Below the pieces are notes generated by a model. It did no database searches. It was not told where the DNA came from and saw nothing but the letters and a program-made list of their open reading frames with translations. Below are positions 38,131-48,403 of a DNA stretch of 64,000 nucleotides, piece by piece; position 1 is the stretch's first letter; each line of letters starts with the position of its first letter. Made by a program: the position numbers and the translations under genes. Source of the stretch: Haemophilus parainfluenzae (lineage in GTDB: Bacteria; Pseudomonadota; Gammaproteobacteria; Enterobacterales; Pasteurellaceae); assembly GCF_003253005.1 (NCBI RefSeq), contig NZ_QEPZ01000008.1, positions 1 through 64,000 on the forward strand. Reading direction: 5' to 3'.

Positions 38131-38264
38131 AGGATACCCTTTGTATTGTGATGTTGTGTTGTTTGTTATTTTTTTGTTACGCTTCTCTTTTAAAGGATAT
38201 TTATAGCGTTTGTCAAGGCTTTGTATTGAAAATAAAGTGTGATGCAGATCTCATTATTCATATT

Positions 38265-38278
38265 TTGATCTCAATCAA
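38265..38278. promoter_or_regulatory. FNR-type box between pxpB and fbp
   Basis: TTGATCTCAATCAA matches the FNR consensus TTGAT-N4-ATCAA exactly and the symmetry extends to TTTTGATCTCAATCAAAA. A TATAAT lies at 38294-38299 on the plus strand, so the box covers the expected -35 of fbp, an arrangement that fits repression. Control of the divergent pxp operon is the alternative. Confidence 0.65.
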
Positions 38279-38340
38279 AATTACGAAATAGCGTATAATT
38301 AAAACGTCTGTTACTTAACAATGATAAAAAAGGAATAAAA

Positions 38341-39345
38341 ATGAAAACATTGAGTGAATTTATTGTTGAACGCCAAGCTGAGTACCCAAACGCCAAAGGG
38401 GAACTTAGTGGTATTTTGTCTTCTATTCGTTTATTAGCAAAAATCATTCATCGTGATATTAACAAAGCTGGTTTAACCAATATCCTTGGTCAGTCTGGTA
38501 TCGAAAACGTACAAGGTGAAAGCCAAATGAAATTGGACCTATTCGCCCATAACACGATGAATGCGGCCCTTATGTCGCGTGAAGAGGTAGCGGGTTTTGC
38601 TTCAGAGGAAGAAGAAAGCTTTATCGCTTTTGATACTGAACGTGCTCGTAATGCGAAATATATTATTTTGACCGATCCTCTTGATGGTTCATCCAATATT
38701 GATGTAAATGTTTCAGTTGGGACAATCTTCTCTATTTATCGTCGTGTATCCCCAATTGGCTCACCAGTTACCTTAGAAGACTTTATGCAACCAGGTAATA
38801 AACAAGTAGCTGCGGGTTATATCGTATATGGTTCATCTACTATGTTGGTTTATACCACTGGTCACGGTGTGAATGGTTTCACTTATGATCCATCTATCGG
38901 TACCTTCTGTCTTTCTCATGAAAATATGCAAATGCCAAAAGAGGGAAAAATATATTCCATCAATGAAGGACAATATCTCAAATTCCCACAAGGGGTAAAA
39001 AAATACATTAAATACTGCCAAGAGGAAGATAAAGCGACTAACCGCCCTTATACTTCACGTTATATCGGTTCATTAGTGGCTGACTTCCACCGTAATTTAT
39101 TAAAAGGTGGTATCTATATTTATCCAAGCGCAACGAACTACCCAAATGGTAAACTTCGTTTACTTTATGAGGGCAATCCAATTGCATTCTTAGCAGAACA
39201 AGCGGGTGGTATTGCCTCTGATGGTTACAATCGAATTTTAGATATTCAACCAACAGCGCTTCACCAACGTATACCACTTTTCGTCGGTTCTGCAGAAATG
39301 GTGAAAAAAGCAGAAGAAATGATGAGAGAATTTAAAGAAGATTAA
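38341..39345 (+). CDS. fbp: Fructose-1,6-bisphosphatase, class 1
   Basis: 334-residue gluconeogenic enzyme. Metal and active-site motifs of class 1 are present: [35 protein letters not shown] (about residue 110), and the substrate region [22 protein letters not shown] followed by [32 protein letters not shown] precedes the ATG. It is monocistronic, ended by two successive hairpins. Possible FNR control is discussed under the box at 38265. Confidence 0.97.
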   Translation: MKTLSEFIVERQAEYPNAKGELSGILSSIRLLAKIIHRDINKAGLTNILGQSGIENVQGESQMKLDLFAHNTMNAALMSREEVAGFASEEEESFIAFDTERARNAKYIILTDPLDGSSNIDVNVSVGTIFSIYRRVSPIGSPVTLEDFMQPGNKQVAAGYIVYGSSTMLVYTTGHGVNGFTYDPSIGTFCLSHENMQMPKEGKIYSINEGQYLKFPQGVKKYIKYCQEEDKATNRPYTSRYIGSLVADFHRNLLKGGIYIYPSATNYPNGKLRLLYEGNPIAFLAEQAGGIASDGYNRILDIQPTALHQRIPLFVGSAEMVKKAEEMMREFKED

Positions 39346-39351
39346 ATTCCT

Positions 39352-39379
39352 AAAGTGCGGTCAACTTTGACCGCACTTT
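39352..39379 (+). terminator. Uptake-sequence hairpin terminator after fbp
   Basis: A 13-bp perfect stem AAAGTGCGGTCAA/TTGACCGCACTTT with a CT loop, followed by TTTT, six bases past the stop. Confidence 0.92.
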
Positions 39380-39389
39380 TTTAGCGAAC

Positions 39390-39420
39390 AAAAAGGCGAA
39401 CTTTCTGGGTTCGCCTTTTT
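39390..39420. terminator. Bidirectional terminator between fbp and lptG
   Basis: AAAAAGGCGAAC/GTTCGCCTTTTT, a 12-bp stem with a 7-nt loop; A- and T-ends serve both converging genes. Confidence 0.92.
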
Positions 39421-39435
39421 CGTTTATTGTATCAA

Positions 39436-40515
39436 TTAGTCTCGTTTTCTTGCAAGTAACCACCAAATAATCGCCATAAATAAGAGACTTGGCATCAGTG
39501 CGCCTAAAAAGGCCGGTGCATTAAATACCACACTCATTTGTCCAAAAATTTCATTAACGACATAGAACAAGAATCCAAAGCAAATCCCCGTTACGATTCT
39601 CGCTCCTGCAGTGACACTACGTAATGAACCGAAGATGAAAGATAACGCAAGCATCATCATTACCCCCACAGAAACCGGCTGTAAAATCTTACGCCAATAG
39701 GTTAATTCAAAACGACGAGAATCCTGTCCCGTTTGCTTTAAGAAAGCAATATATTCATACAAACCTGAAATGGATAATGACGTTGGACGTAATGAAACTA
39801 CGCCTAATTTATCTGGCGTTAAGCTTGTTACCCAATCTTCTGTTAAACGGTTTGTCGTGGTAATTTGCTCTTTTGATACCGCTGAATTATTCACTTGGCG
39901 TAACTGCCATTGATTATTTTCAGCAGAATATTGCGCTTGATTTGCATGCTTCAAATGAGTGAGATTACGCTGGTCATCAAAAGTATAAATATAAATATCT
40001 TCTAATTTCGCATCATCTTTAATTCGACGCACATACACGAAATTATTACCGTCTTTTGCCCATACCCCATTTTTCACCGAAAGCATTGAACCACCAGAAA
40101 GTGCACGAGTACGCATATCACGGGCAAACTGTTCAGTTTGTGGAATCCCCCACTCTCCAATAATCATGGTAAAAAGCACCAGTGGAAGTGCCGTTTTCAT
40201 GACGGCTAATCCAATTTTAAAGCGAGAAAAACCCGCAGATTGCATTACCACTAATTCGCTACGGCTGGCTAAATTACCTAACGCAATTAATGCACCTAAC
40301 AAGGCCGCCATTGGGAAAAAAGTTTCTACATCTTTAGGAATGGTTAATCCTGTATAAGCCACCGCTTGCCAAATATCATAAGAACCTTTCCCTACGCTAC
40401 GGAATTGTTCTACAAATTTGATAATTGCCGAAAGGCCAACCAACGTAAATAGCGTGGCAAAAATTGCCCCTAAGATGCTTTTACCGATATAACGATCAAG
40501 AGTATTCATCAACAT
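39436..40515 (-). CDS. lptG: LPS export ABC transporter permease LptG
   Basis: 359-residue inner-membrane permease of the YjgP/YjgQ family, with three transmembrane segments at each end and a periplasmic beta-jellyroll domain between (about residues 130-265). With LptF and the LptB ATPase it lifts lipopolysaccharide out of the inner membrane to the LptC-A-D bridge. It follows lptF after 5 bp. The start is either 40515 or a Met two codons later. Confidence 0.95.
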   Translation of the reverse strand: MLMNTLDRYIGKSILGAIFATLFTLVGLSAIIKFVEQFRSVGKGSYDIWQAVAYTGLTIPKDVETFFPMAALLGALIALGNLASRSELVVMQSAGFSRFKIGLAVMKTALPLVLFTMIIGEWGIPQTEQFARDMRTRALSGGSMLSVKNGVWAKDGNNFVYVRRIKDDAKLEDIYIYTFDDQRNLTHLKHANQAQYSAENNQWQLRQVNNSAVSKEQITTTNRLTEDWVTSLTPDKLGVVSLRPTSLSISGLYEYIAFLKQTGQDSRRFELTYWRKILQPVSVGVMMMLALSFIFGSLRSVTAGARIVTGICFGFLFYVVNEIFGQMSVVFNAPAFLGALMPSLLFMAIIWWLLARKRD

Positions 40516-40520
40516 TGTTA

Positions 40521-41612
40521 TTACCCTTTTCTGAATACACGACGGAATTTATGCATAGCGGTACTATCCCAACTATTCAGCATAATCCCTAAAATTAAAA
40601 AGGCGATATTTACCAATGGCATTAATAAACCTGCATCAAGCTTACCTGCACCACCCGCAGATTTAAATGAGCTTTGTAATAAGAAGTAAATTAAATAAAG
40701 CAATAGTGCCGGTAAGATCTTCGCAAAACGGCCTTGGCGAGGATTCACTTTACTCATTGGTACGGCGATGAGCGCCATTAAAGGCACCGCTAAAATTAAG
40801 GTAATGCGCCAATGCAACTCAGCTTTTGCTGCTGCACTTTTATCTTTTAATAATTGCTCAAAAGATAATTCAGCCGCTTCATCACTTTCCGAGTTTGTCT
40901 CTTGATGGCCTAAATAGGCTTGATAATCATCAAAATGTGTAATACGGAAATCAGGAAGTACCGAAGTCCCTTCTACACGCAAGGTATTCTGTAAATTCAG
41001 TACTTGGTCGCCATTTGGTAACGCTTTTAACTCACCTTTTTCAGCGGTAACCACTGATGGTTTCGTTTGACCTTTGGCTTTCATTTGGAAAAGATAGACA
41101 TCACTGATTTGATTACCGTTAATCTTATCAATGAATAAGACAAAATTATTGTTACTCGTGGACATAAATTGACCAGAAGTCAATGCGCCCATGGTAGGAT
41201 TCGCTTTAGCATCTTCAACAATAGCCGCTTGTTTTTGAATGGCCCATGGGGAAAGCCATAAAGCATTGTAAGCGGCCAATCCCGCTGTGAGTAAAGAAAG
41301 AATTAACGCCACGCGAACAAGAATACGTTGGCCCACACCACAGGCTCGCATTACCGTAATTTCACTTTCTGCATAGAGACGACCGAAAGTCAGTAAAATG
41401 GCGATAAACAAACATAATGGCAACATTAATTGCGCCATTGTCGGCATCCCTAAACCGAGTAAAGAGAACACCAGATCGGCGGGCACTTTACCATTTGCCG
41501 CAGAACCAAGTACGCGCACAAGTTGTTGGCTGAAGAAAATTAAAAGCAAAATAAACAAAATTGCAATCTGGCTTTTAAAGACTTCCTTTGTTAAATATCG
41601 GGTTAATATCAT
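40521..41612 (-). CDS. lptF: LPS export ABC transporter permease LptF
   Basis: 363-residue paralogue of LptG: N-terminal [21 protein letters not shown], three plus three transmembrane segments and a central periplasmic domain. First gene of lptF-lptG, divergent from pepA across about 100 bp, the arrangement known from E. coli and Haemophilus. Confidence 0.95.
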   Translation of the reverse strand: MILTRYLTKEVFKSQIAILFILLLIFFSQQLVRVLGSAANGKVPADLVFSLLGLGMPTMAQLMLPLCLFIAILLTFGRLYAESEITVMRACGVGQRILVRVALILSLLTAGLAAYNALWLSPWAIQKQAAIVEDAKANPTMGALTSGQFMSTSNNNFVLFIDKINGNQISDVYLFQMKAKGQTKPSVVTAEKGELKALPNGDQVLNLQNTLRVEGTSVLPDFRITHFDDYQAYLGHQETNSESDEAAELSFEQLLKDKSAAAKAELHWRITLILAVPLMALIAVPMSKVNPRQGRFAKILPALLLYLIYFLLQSSFKSAGGAGKLDAGLLMPLVNIAFLILGIMLNSWDSTAMHKFRRVFRKG

Positions 41613-41716
41613 TCTTTTTTCTAACTAAAAAACACGGGAAACTGGCTAATTTAGATGGCGTATGATACCTTATTTTGACTGATTTAAATAGCAAATTAGC
41701 AACATAAGGAAATAAC

Positions 41717-43192
41717 ATGAAATATCAAGCAAACTCAACCGCACTCTCTCAATCAACCGATTGCCTTATTATCGGCATTTATGAGAGCAATGAATTGACA
41801 AAAAGTTTCAATGAAATCGATCAAATCACACAAGGTTACCTCAGCCAGTTAGCTCAAAGCCAAGATCTTTCAGGCAAAATTGGGCAAGCGACTCTGCTTC
41901 ATTCGTTACCGAATCTTGCAACTAAACGCGTGTTAGTCGCAGGTTGTGGCAAAAAAGGCGAAACGACTGAACGCCAATTTAAACAAATCATCCAACGTGT
42001 AACCCAAACATTAAAAGAATTAAATATTCAACAAGCGGTGAATAATTTAACGGATGTGGAAATTAAAGATCGCGATCTATTTTGGAATGTACGTTTTACT
42101 GTTGAAACCATCGAACATAGTCTTTATCAATTTGATGAATTTAAAAGTAAAAAAGCGGATGCTATTCCACTTCAAGAAATCATTTTTAATACCGATGATT
42201 CGCAAGCTCAACAATCTATCGCAGAAGCACAAGCCATTGCAAATGGTGTAAAAGCTGCGCGTAATATCGCGAATATGCCACCCAATATTTGTACACCGGC
42301 TTATTTAGCTGAACAAGCTAAAAATTTAGCCGAAACATCAACCGCACTTTCCTTAGATGTGATTGATGAAGATGACATGACAAAGCTTGGCATGAATGCG
42401 TATTTAGCCGTATCTCGAGGTTCGCAAAATCCGGCTTATATGTCTATTTTACATTTCAACAATGCACCTGATAAAAATGCTAAACCTATTGTATTAGTGG
42501 GCAAAGGATTGACCTTTGATGCGGGCGGTATTTCTTTAAAACCAGCCGCAGATATGGATGAGATGAAATACGATATGTGCGGTGCTACTTCAGTATTCGG
42601 TACAATGAAAGCCATTGCTGAATTAAATCTACCACTCAATGTTATCGGTGTATTAGCGGGTTGTGAAAACTTGCCTGATGGCAATGCCTATCGTCCGGGT
42701 GATATTCTCACCACAATGAACGGTTTAACCGTAGAAGTGTTAAATACTGATGCTGAAGGACGTTTAGTGCTTTGTGATACATTAACTTATGTAGAGCGTT
42801 TTGAACCGCAATATGTGATTGATGTTGCGACCCTGACTGGCGCTTGTGTGGTTGCTTTAGGTCAACATAACAGTGGCTTAGTTTCAACTGATGATGCCTT
42901 AGCCAAACAGTTATTACAAGCCGCACAGCAAACTACTGATAAAGCTTGGCGTTTACCGTTAAGTGAAGAATATCAAGAGCAATTAAAATCCCCATTTGCT
43001 GATTTGGCAAATATTGGCGGTCGTTGGGGCGGTGCAATTACTGCAGGCGCATTCCTCTCCAACTTTACGAAAAAGTACACTTGGGCACATTTAGATATCG
43101 CCGGGACAGCTTGGCTTCAAGGTGCAAATAAAGGCGCAACAGGTCGTCCAGTGTCTCTATTAACACAATTTTTAATTAATCAAACCAAGTAA
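41717..43192 (+). CDS. pepA: Cytosol (leucyl) aminopeptidase PepA
   Basis: 491-residue M17 metallopeptidase removing N-terminal residues in peptide turnover. The two-metal site is shown by [20 protein letters not shown] (about residue 260) and the signature [14 protein letters not shown] (about 342), including catalytic Lys and Arg. The N-terminal domain is more variable, as usual. Preceded by AAGGAAAT before the ATG. Some PepA proteins also bind DNA; nothing here decides that. Confidence 0.96.
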   Translation: MKYQANSTALSQSTDCLIIGIYESNELTKSFNEIDQITQGYLSQLAQSQDLSGKIGQATLLHSLPNLATKRVLVAGCGKKGETTERQFKQIIQRVTQTLKELNIQQAVNNLTDVEIKDRDLFWNVRFTVETIEHSLYQFDEFKSKKADAIPLQEIIFNTDDSQAQQSIAEAQAIANGVKAARNIANMPPNICTPAYLAEQAKNLAETSTALSLDVIDEDDMTKLGMNAYLAVSRGSQNPAYMSILHFNNAPDKNAKPIVLVGKGLTFDAGGISLKPAADMDEMKYDMCGATSVFGTMKAIAELNLPLNVIGVLAGCENLPDGNAYRPGDILTTMNGLTVEVLNTDAEGRLVLCDTLTYVERFEPQYVIDVATLTGACVVALGQHNSGLVSTDDALAKQLLQAAQQTTDKAWRLPLSEEYQEQLKSPFADLANIGGRWGGAITAGAFLSNFTKKYTWAHLDIAGTAWLQGANKGATGRPVSLLTQFLINQTK

Positions 43193-43200
43193 TTAACACA

Positions 43201-43225
43201 TAGGGCTAACATAAAGTTAGCCCTA
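43201..43225. terminator. Hairpin after pepA
   Basis: TAGGGCTAAC/GTTAGCCCTA 10-bp stem with a 5-nt loop followed by AAATTTT. The T-run is displaced, so the terminator is of moderate quality. An uptake sequence sits just downstream, overlapping the end of the convergent gene. Confidence 0.7.
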
Positions 43226-43251
43226 AAATTTTCTCAAAATCTGACCGCACT

Positions 43252-44103
43252 TTATTCCAATTCGAATTCAACCAGTAACGGATTATGATCTGACGAAGTA
43301 ACCACTTCTGATGTTGCACTCACCACTTTTACGCCTCGCGTAAAAATATAATCAAGTGGATAACCTAAAAATCTAACCCGCTCATCTTGAGAGAGCGTCA
43401 CTGCATCTAATCCATATTTTTGCATCAAATTATTAGCTAAATTCAGACGACGCTCATTCCATGCATTAAAATCGCCAGACATAATGATGGGGCCTTGATG
43501 ATTTTCCACAAAAGAAAAGAGCTGCTCTAACTGAGTTTGATAAGCGGAAATCCCCCATTCAAAATTAATCAAATGCACATTAATAAGTAGCAAGCTATCG
43601 CCTTTTTCTAATGGAAAACTCATCACACTTGCCACTTTAGGTATTTGTATTAATGGTTCTGCTACGCCACCACCGCAATACCATTCTGGTTGCGTTTTGG
43701 TGAATGTTTTTACACCTGATAAAAGATCTTTAAAAGAAAAAGAGGACACAAAAAGTGCGGTCGAAAATGTACTTAAATTTTGATGCTGCGTCGCCTCTTG
43801 TAATAACACAAAATCAGCTTGTTTAGACAGTCTAGCTAAATCTTCTTGCCAACCCTTATCTTGCCCTTTATGTACATTCCAATTGACTAAACGAAAATGT
43901 GAAGAGGCTAATTTAGACACTGAATTATCAGCATTGTCACATTGCATATTTAACCTGCTTTTAAAAGGAATATAATTTACTTTTTGTGACGTATTTAATT
44001 GGATAAATGTACGTTTAAAAATTGTTAAATTCGCAAAAAAATAGCCGCCACCTAAAATCAGCAATAGTAATCCAACAGCTAAAAATCGATAAATTCGCTT
44101 CAT
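43252..44103 (-). CDS. yafD: Endonuclease/exonuclease/phosphatase-fold protein of the YafD (UPF0294) family
   Basis: About 283 residues with one N-terminal membrane anchor (about residues 5-25), then an EEP-fold domain: LVNWNVHKGQ, LLQEATQH (metal Glu), MSGDFNAWNERR (Asp/Asn) and the C-terminal SSDHNPLLVEF (catalytic His). This order and FNAW-RR match YafD. Substrate unknown. The frame is open to 44154, but the ATG at 44103 follows GAGAGAGGA and begins at the anchor. Orientation predicts a periplasmic catalytic domain, which is unusual for a nuclease, so a phosphatase-like role is possible. Confidence 0.82.
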   Translation of the reverse strand: MKRIYRFLAVGLLLLILGGGYFFANLTIFKRTFIQLNTSQKVNYIPFKSRLNMQCDNADNSVSKLASSHFRLVNWNVHKGQDKGWQEDLARLSKQADFVLLQEATQHQNLSTFSTALFVSSFSFKDLLSGVKTFTKTQPEWYCGGGVAEPLIQIPKVASVMSFPLEKGDSLLLINVHLINFEWGISAYQTQLEQLFSFVENHQGPIIMSGDFNAWNERRLNLANNLMQKYGLDAVTLSQDERVRFLGYPLDYIFTRGVKVVSATSEVVTSSDHNPLLVEFELE

Positions 44104-44213
44104 GATGATCCTCTCTCTATGCTCGAATAATAACACCTCATCAAAGCAATGCAACTTTCACTTTTAATACTCATTAATACCTACCTACAACATGGTAACT
44201 TTAACTTTTAGCT

Positions 44214-44227
44214 TTGATTTAAATCAT
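44214..44227. promoter_or_regulatory. FNR-type box upstream of ytfE
   Basis: TTGATTTAAATCAT matches TTGAT-N4-ATCAA at all but the last base, 90 bp before the ytfE start. It fits anaerobic activation of the NO-repair gene, as reported for H. influenzae ytfE. No clear NsrR site was seen. Confidence 0.6.
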
Positions 44228-44317
44228 ACTTTGCTAAAAAAACCGTTGCATTTTTCTTTTATTATCTTAGTATTTTACTCAACTTCTAACTCTACCTCAT
44301 CAATAAGGAGATTCATT

Positions 44318-44992
44318 ATGTCTTTTGGAGATAAAAAATTAAGTGAAATCGCTGTCAGCGTACCCGGCTCAACTTCCCTACTTCGTGAATACGATTTGGA
44401 TTTCTGCTGTGGTGGGTCAGATACACTTTCCAACGCTGCCGCAGAAAAAGGGTTAAATTTAGCTGAAATCGAAACGCGTTTAACGGAGCTTCAAAACAGT
44501 AAAGCAGAAAACCCAGAAGAATATTGGGTTAATGCAACTTATCCTGAAATTATCGATCATATCTTAGTTCGCTACCATCAACGCCATCGTGAACAACTTC
44601 AAGAATTAATCGTATTAGCGGATCGCGTAGAAAGTGTTCATGGCGATCGTGAAGATTGTCCAATGGGTGTTGCAGCTGAATTGCGCAATGTCTATGAAGA
44701 TTTGAGCAACCATATGATGAAAGAAGAGCATGTGCTTTTCCCAATGATCAAAGCGGGTAATTATATGATGGCACAAATGCCGATTCGTATGATGGAAATG
44801 GAACACGCAGAACATGGCGAACATTTGGAAGTTTTGAAATCATTAACAAACAATATGACACCTCCGACAGATGCTTGCAATACATGGCGTGCGCTTTATA
44901 GTGGCATCCAAGAATTTGCAGATGATTTAATGATGCATATTCATCGTGAAAATAATATTTTATTCCCTCGCGTTATTGCTGAAAATCACTAA
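44318..44992 (+). CDS. ytfE: Iron-sulfur cluster repair di-iron protein YtfE (RIC)
   Basis: 224-residue cytosolic protein restoring Fe-S clusters after nitric oxide or peroxide damage. The N-terminal ScdA_N segment has LREYDLDFCCGG, and the hemerythrin-like domain supplies His/Glu ligands (IIDHILVRYHQRHREQL, NHMMKEEHVLFPMI, MEHAEHGEHL, MHIHRENNILFPR). The frame opens at 44192, but the ATG at 44318 follows AAGGAG and gives the normal start. Upstream lies an FNR-type box. Confidence 0.95.
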   Translation: MSFGDKKLSEIAVSVPGSTSLLREYDLDFCCGGSDTLSNAAAEKGLNLAEIETRLTELQNSKAENPEEYWVNATYPEIIDHILVRYHQRHREQLQELIVLADRVESVHGDREDCPMGVAAELRNVYEDLSNHMMKEEHVLFPMIKAGNYMMAQMPIRMMEMEHAEHGEHLEVLKSLTNNMTPPTDACNTWRALYSGIQEFADDLMMHIHRENNILFPRVIAENH

Positions 44993-45011
44993 GAACAAAT
45001 CATATAAAGAA

Positions 45012-45035
45012 AAAGGGCGAAATCATTCGCCCTTT
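45012..45035. terminator. Bidirectional terminator between ytfE and the LTA-synthase-like gene
   Basis: AAAGGGCGAA/TTCGCCCTTT stem with an ATCA loop, 20 bp after the ytfE stop and 10 bp past the stop of the convergent gene. On the minus strand it ends in a run of T. Confidence 0.85.
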
Positions 45036-45044
45036 AAAATTAGC

Positions 45045-46994
45045 CTAAAACTGACCGCACTTTACTTCACTGCCTTTATATAAACGGTTTTTATACAAAT
45101 AGCTGCCAAGTAAGGCATGTGCCAACGCTTCTTTTTTCATTTCTTCCGGCACCTCTTTTTCAGTCAATGTATCTTTTTCTTTATCATACACATAACCTTT
45201 TGCTTTGCTATTTGGTGTTTGAATAACGACATCATGATTGCCTTTCATTAAAGCTTGGGTTTGATCAAACTGCATAAAGGCACGATTCGGATTCACATCT
45301 TGCGTTAAATCAAAGCCAATCATAGGATAATTACCACTTACACCCGCAATAGAAAGTAAGGTTGTCGGCATATCAATTTGACTCACTAAACGACTGTCTC
45401 GGCGTGGCTCAACATGATCACCTAAAATTAACGCAGGAATATGGAAATGCTTAATTGGCACCAAGCTTGCCCCAGCTGCACGAGAATCATGGTCGGCAAT
45501 CACCAAGAACACGGTATCTTTCCAATAATTAGATTGTTTCGCTAAGTTGAAGAAATAACCAATCGCATAATCCGCATATTTTGCACTGTTATTACGGGTT
45601 GCTTTTGGTTGTTCGTAAAGCTCAATTTTACCATCCGGAAATTCAAAAGGATCGTGATTGCTCGAACTAAACACTAAGCTAAAGAATGGTTTTCCTTCAT
45701 TCTGTAATTGGGTAAAAGTTTCGTTCGCTTTATCAAATAAATCCTCATCACTCACGCCCCAAGTCGCAGTAAATTTAGGATTTTGATAATCCTTTTGATC
45801 GATAATATTTTGGAAACCATTACCATAGAAGAAGCTTGCCATATTATCAAAGTGCTTTTCACCGCCATAAATAAACGAAGTGTTGTAACCTTGTTTAGCA
45901 AGTAAATCTGCAATGGTAAAGAAACCACTTTGACTGTTATTCAATTTCACCACCGCACGTGCTGGAGTGGGTGTGAAACCTGCAGTTGTGGCTTCAATAC
46001 CGCGTACAGAACGCGTACCGGTCGCATAGAGATTTTCAAATAACCAGCCTTCTTTGGCTAATTTATCAAATTCTGGTGAAAGCGGTTTTCCGCCTAATGA
46101 ACCGACAAATTGCGCCCCAAAACTTTCTTCCAAAATAATGACGATATTTTTCGGTTTACCTTGGTAAGTTGCTTGGTTTTTCGTTAAAGTTGGAATCTTC
46201 TCTGAAATATAATCACTTTCAGGGCGCCCACGGCTTGCTTTGACGATACGCAACATTTCATCTGTATCCATTTTGCCATAGGCTTCAGAAGAGGCTCCTT
46301 CGTCTTTAAATTGTTGGGCAGCATAAAGAACGGAATAACCTGAATTCAACACAAGCGAATTCACTAAACCATCAGAGGAAAAAGCCACCATTGCAGGATT
46401 CACACCACGGTGCTGAAAACTAGAACGTGCGCCTAAAAAAGCAACTGCAATCACAAGCAATGCGACAACAGGACGTAATTTCCAACTCATTGGGCGTAAA
46501 TTTTTCACTGCATAACCAGATAGCTTCCAATAACAGAAGAAAGCCGTAACGGTAAAAATGAGGCTAAAAATGACCGCAGTTAAATGGCCTTCCATCAACA
46601 TTGAAAAGACTTCTTTCGGATAAATTAGATATTCGATAAAGAGACGGTTTGGACGGAAATCATAGGTTTCGATAAATGCAGGTGTAGCGAGTTCCATAAA
46701 CAGAATAAACACACTGCCAAGGGTAAGCCAGATACGTAAAATCATTTTCCAAATACGGCTATTATGAAATAACACCGTAAATAATGCCGGCACACCAAAT
46801 AGATAACACAAAGCCACGATGTCCATACGCAAGCCTTGTAAGAATAATTGCCCCCAGCCCGCTACCGCAGAGACACGGTCTGCTTGCCAAATCGCAAGCC
46901 CAAGACGAGATAAGGAGAAAATGATCAGATTAATGATGACGAAGAGAAAAATCGGATATAAAGGAGAACGTGTTTGTTTCATTTTGGCACTCAT
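45045..46994 (-). CDS. LTA-synthase-family sulfatase-fold membrane enzyme
   Basis: 649 residues: five N-terminal transmembrane segments (to about residue 205), then a periplasmic alkaline-phosphatase/sulfatase-fold domain. Metal and nucleophile positions are visible: NIVIILEESFGAQFVGSLGG, the nucleophile Thr in ATGTRSVRGIEATTAGF, NHDPFEFP, and LVIADHDSRAAGA with HFHIPALI. Gram-negative members transfer phosphoglycerol or phosphoethanolamine to surface glycans. In Haemophilus an enzyme of this kind (Lpt6) adds phosphoethanolamine to LPS heptose; that identity is plausible but not proven here. The start has AGGA upstream. Confidence 0.8.
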   Translation of the reverse strand: MSAKMKQTRSPLYPIFLFVIINLIIFSLSRLGLAIWQADRVSAVAGWGQLFLQGLRMDIVALCYLFGVPALFTVLFHNSRIWKMILRIWLTLGSVFILFMELATPAFIETYDFRPNRLFIEYLIYPKEVFSMLMEGHLTAVIFSLIFTVTAFFCYWKLSGYAVKNLRPMSWKLRPVVALLVIAVAFLGARSSFQHRGVNPAMVAFSSDGLVNSLVLNSGYSVLYAAQQFKDEGASSEAYGKMDTDEMLRIVKASRGRPESDYISEKIPTLTKNQATYQGKPKNIVIILEESFGAQFVGSLGGKPLSPEFDKLAKEGWLFENLYATGTRSVRGIEATTAGFTPTPARAVVKLNNSQSGFFTIADLLAKQGYNTSFIYGGEKHFDNMASFFYGNGFQNIIDQKDYQNPKFTATWGVSDEDLFDKANETFTQLQNEGKPFFSLVFSSSNHDPFEFPDGKIELYEQPKATRNNSAKYADYAIGYFFNLAKQSNYWKDTVFLVIADHDSRAAGASLVPIKHFHIPALILGDHVEPRRDSRLVSQIDMPTTLLSIAGVSGNYPMIGFDLTQDVNPNRAFMQFDQTQALMKGNHDVVIQTPNSKAKGYVYDKEKDTLTEKEVPEEMKKEALAHALLGSYLYKNRLYKGSEVKCGQF

Positions 46995-47076
46995 AAGTCC
47001 TAAGGGAATCGCTACCCCTTGATTAATTTAAAGCACATTAATGTGCCATTCCTTCCATAGACAGATAAAAAAACAC

Positions 47077-47116
47077 AAAGTGCGGTTAAAAACATCATCA
47101 TTTTTGACCGCACTTT
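47077..47116. terminator. Uptake-sequence hairpin after the malic enzyme gene
   Basis: AAAGTGCGGTTAAAAA pairs with TTTTTGACCGCACTTT (one mismatch) around an 8-nt loop, 12 bp past the stop of the minus-strand malic enzyme gene. Confidence 0.85.
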
Positions 47117-47128
47117 GAAAAAGAAGGA

Positions 47129-48403
47129 TTAAGCTGCAACTAATGCTTTTAATTGTTTTTCATAAGCTGCCCAATCGGTAATTGGACGGGTTGCCACACC
47201 TGTTTCCATTGCTTTTTTCGCTACCGCAGAAGACACGGTAAATAATAAACGAGGATCGAACGGAGTCGGAATTACATAATCCGGTCCAAATGATAACGCA
47301 CCATAATTAGCAATAATTTCTAATGGAACCGGTTCTTTCGCAAGACTCGCAATGGCATGAGCAGCCGCTAATTTCATTTCCTCATTAATCGCTGTTGCGC
47401 CTACGTCTAATGCACCACGGAATAAGAATGGGAAACAAAGTACGTTATTTACTTGGTTTGGATAGTCGGAACGACCAGTACAAACAATCGCATCTGAACG
47501 AACTGCCTTGGCTTCATCTGGGGTAATTTCAGGCACAGGGTTAGCTAATGCAAGAATTAATGGATTTTCTGCCATGGTTTTCACCATTTCAGGTTTTAAT
47601 GCACCTGCTTTAGAGCAACCTAAGAACACATCAGCTCCCTTAACGGCATCCGCTAATGTGCGCCAACCATTATCTTCAATCGCGTAGAATTGTTTGGTTT
47701 CATCCATGTTATCGCCACGACCTTTGTAAATCACGCCTTTAGAGTCACACATGGTGATATTTTCTTTTTTGAAACCTAATGCACGAAGCAAGTTGGTACA
47801 AGCAATAGCTGAAGCACCTGCGCCATTTACTACTAATCGAACATCTGCAATATTTTTACCAATAATTTCTAAACCATTTAATGCTGCTGCACCGACGATA
47901 ATGGCAGTACCATGTTGGTCATCATGGAATACCGGAATTCCCATTCGTTCACGCAATGCTTTTTCAATGTGGAAACATTCCGGTGCTTTGATATCTTCAA
48001 GGTTAATCCCACCAAAAGTAGGTTCTAATGAAGCGATAATATCGATTAATTTATCTGGATCATGTTCATTGATTTCAATATCGAATACATTGATGCCTGC
48101 AAATTTTTTGAACAATACCCCTTTCCCTTCCATAACAGGTTTGGAGGCAAGTGCTCCAATATTTCCTAAACCTAATACAGCAGTACCATTTGAAATCACA
48201 GCCACTAAATTAGCACGCGCAGTATAACGGCTTGCAGCTGAAGGATCTTTTTCAATTTCGAGACAAGGCTCTGCAACACCTGGAGAATACGCAAGGGCTA
48301 AATCATGTTGAGTTGCTAATGATTTGGTTGGGGTGACTGCAATTTTTCCTGGGATAGGGAATTCATGAAAATCTAATGCAGCTTGGCGCAATTGTTCACT
48401 CAT
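47129..48403 (-). CDS. maeB: NAD(P)-dependent malic enzyme, single-domain form
   Basis: 424-residue enzyme decarboxylating malate to pyruvate with NAD(P)H formation. [48 protein letters not shown]-like nucleotide and metal segments, [26 protein letters not shown] and [15 protein letters not shown] are intact. The frame opens at 48424, but the ATG at 48403 follows GGAG and begins the normal MaeB N-terminus. The protein stops where E. coli MaeB (about 759 residues) continues into a phosphotransacetylase-like domain, so that domain is absent; an uptake-sequence terminator follows at once. Confidence 0.92.
   Translation of the reverse strand: MSEQLRQAALDFHEFPIPGKIAVTPTKSLATQHDLALAYSPGVAEPCLEIEKDPSAASRYTARANLVAVISNGTAVLGLGNIGALASKPVMEGKGVLFKKFAGINVFDIEINEHDPDKLIDIIASLEPTFGGINLEDIKAPECFHIEKALRERMGIPVFHDDQHGTAIIVGAAALNGLEIIGKNIADVRLVVNGAGASAIACTNLLRALGFKKENITMCDSKGVIYKGRGDNMDETKQFYAIEDNGWRTLADAVKGADVFLGCSKAGALKPEMVKTMAENPLILALANPVPEITPDEAKAVRSDAIVCTGRSDYPNQVNNVLCFPFLFRGALDVGATAINEEMKLAAAHAIASLAKEPVPLEIIANYGALSFGPDYVIPTPFDPRLLFTVSSAVAKKAMETGVATRPITDWAAYEKQLKALVAA

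Noticed and set aside
47751-48227. 158-codon plus-strand frame inside the malic enzyme gene
   Set aside because: Antisense to conserved malic enzyme motifs; composition is that of a shadow frame.
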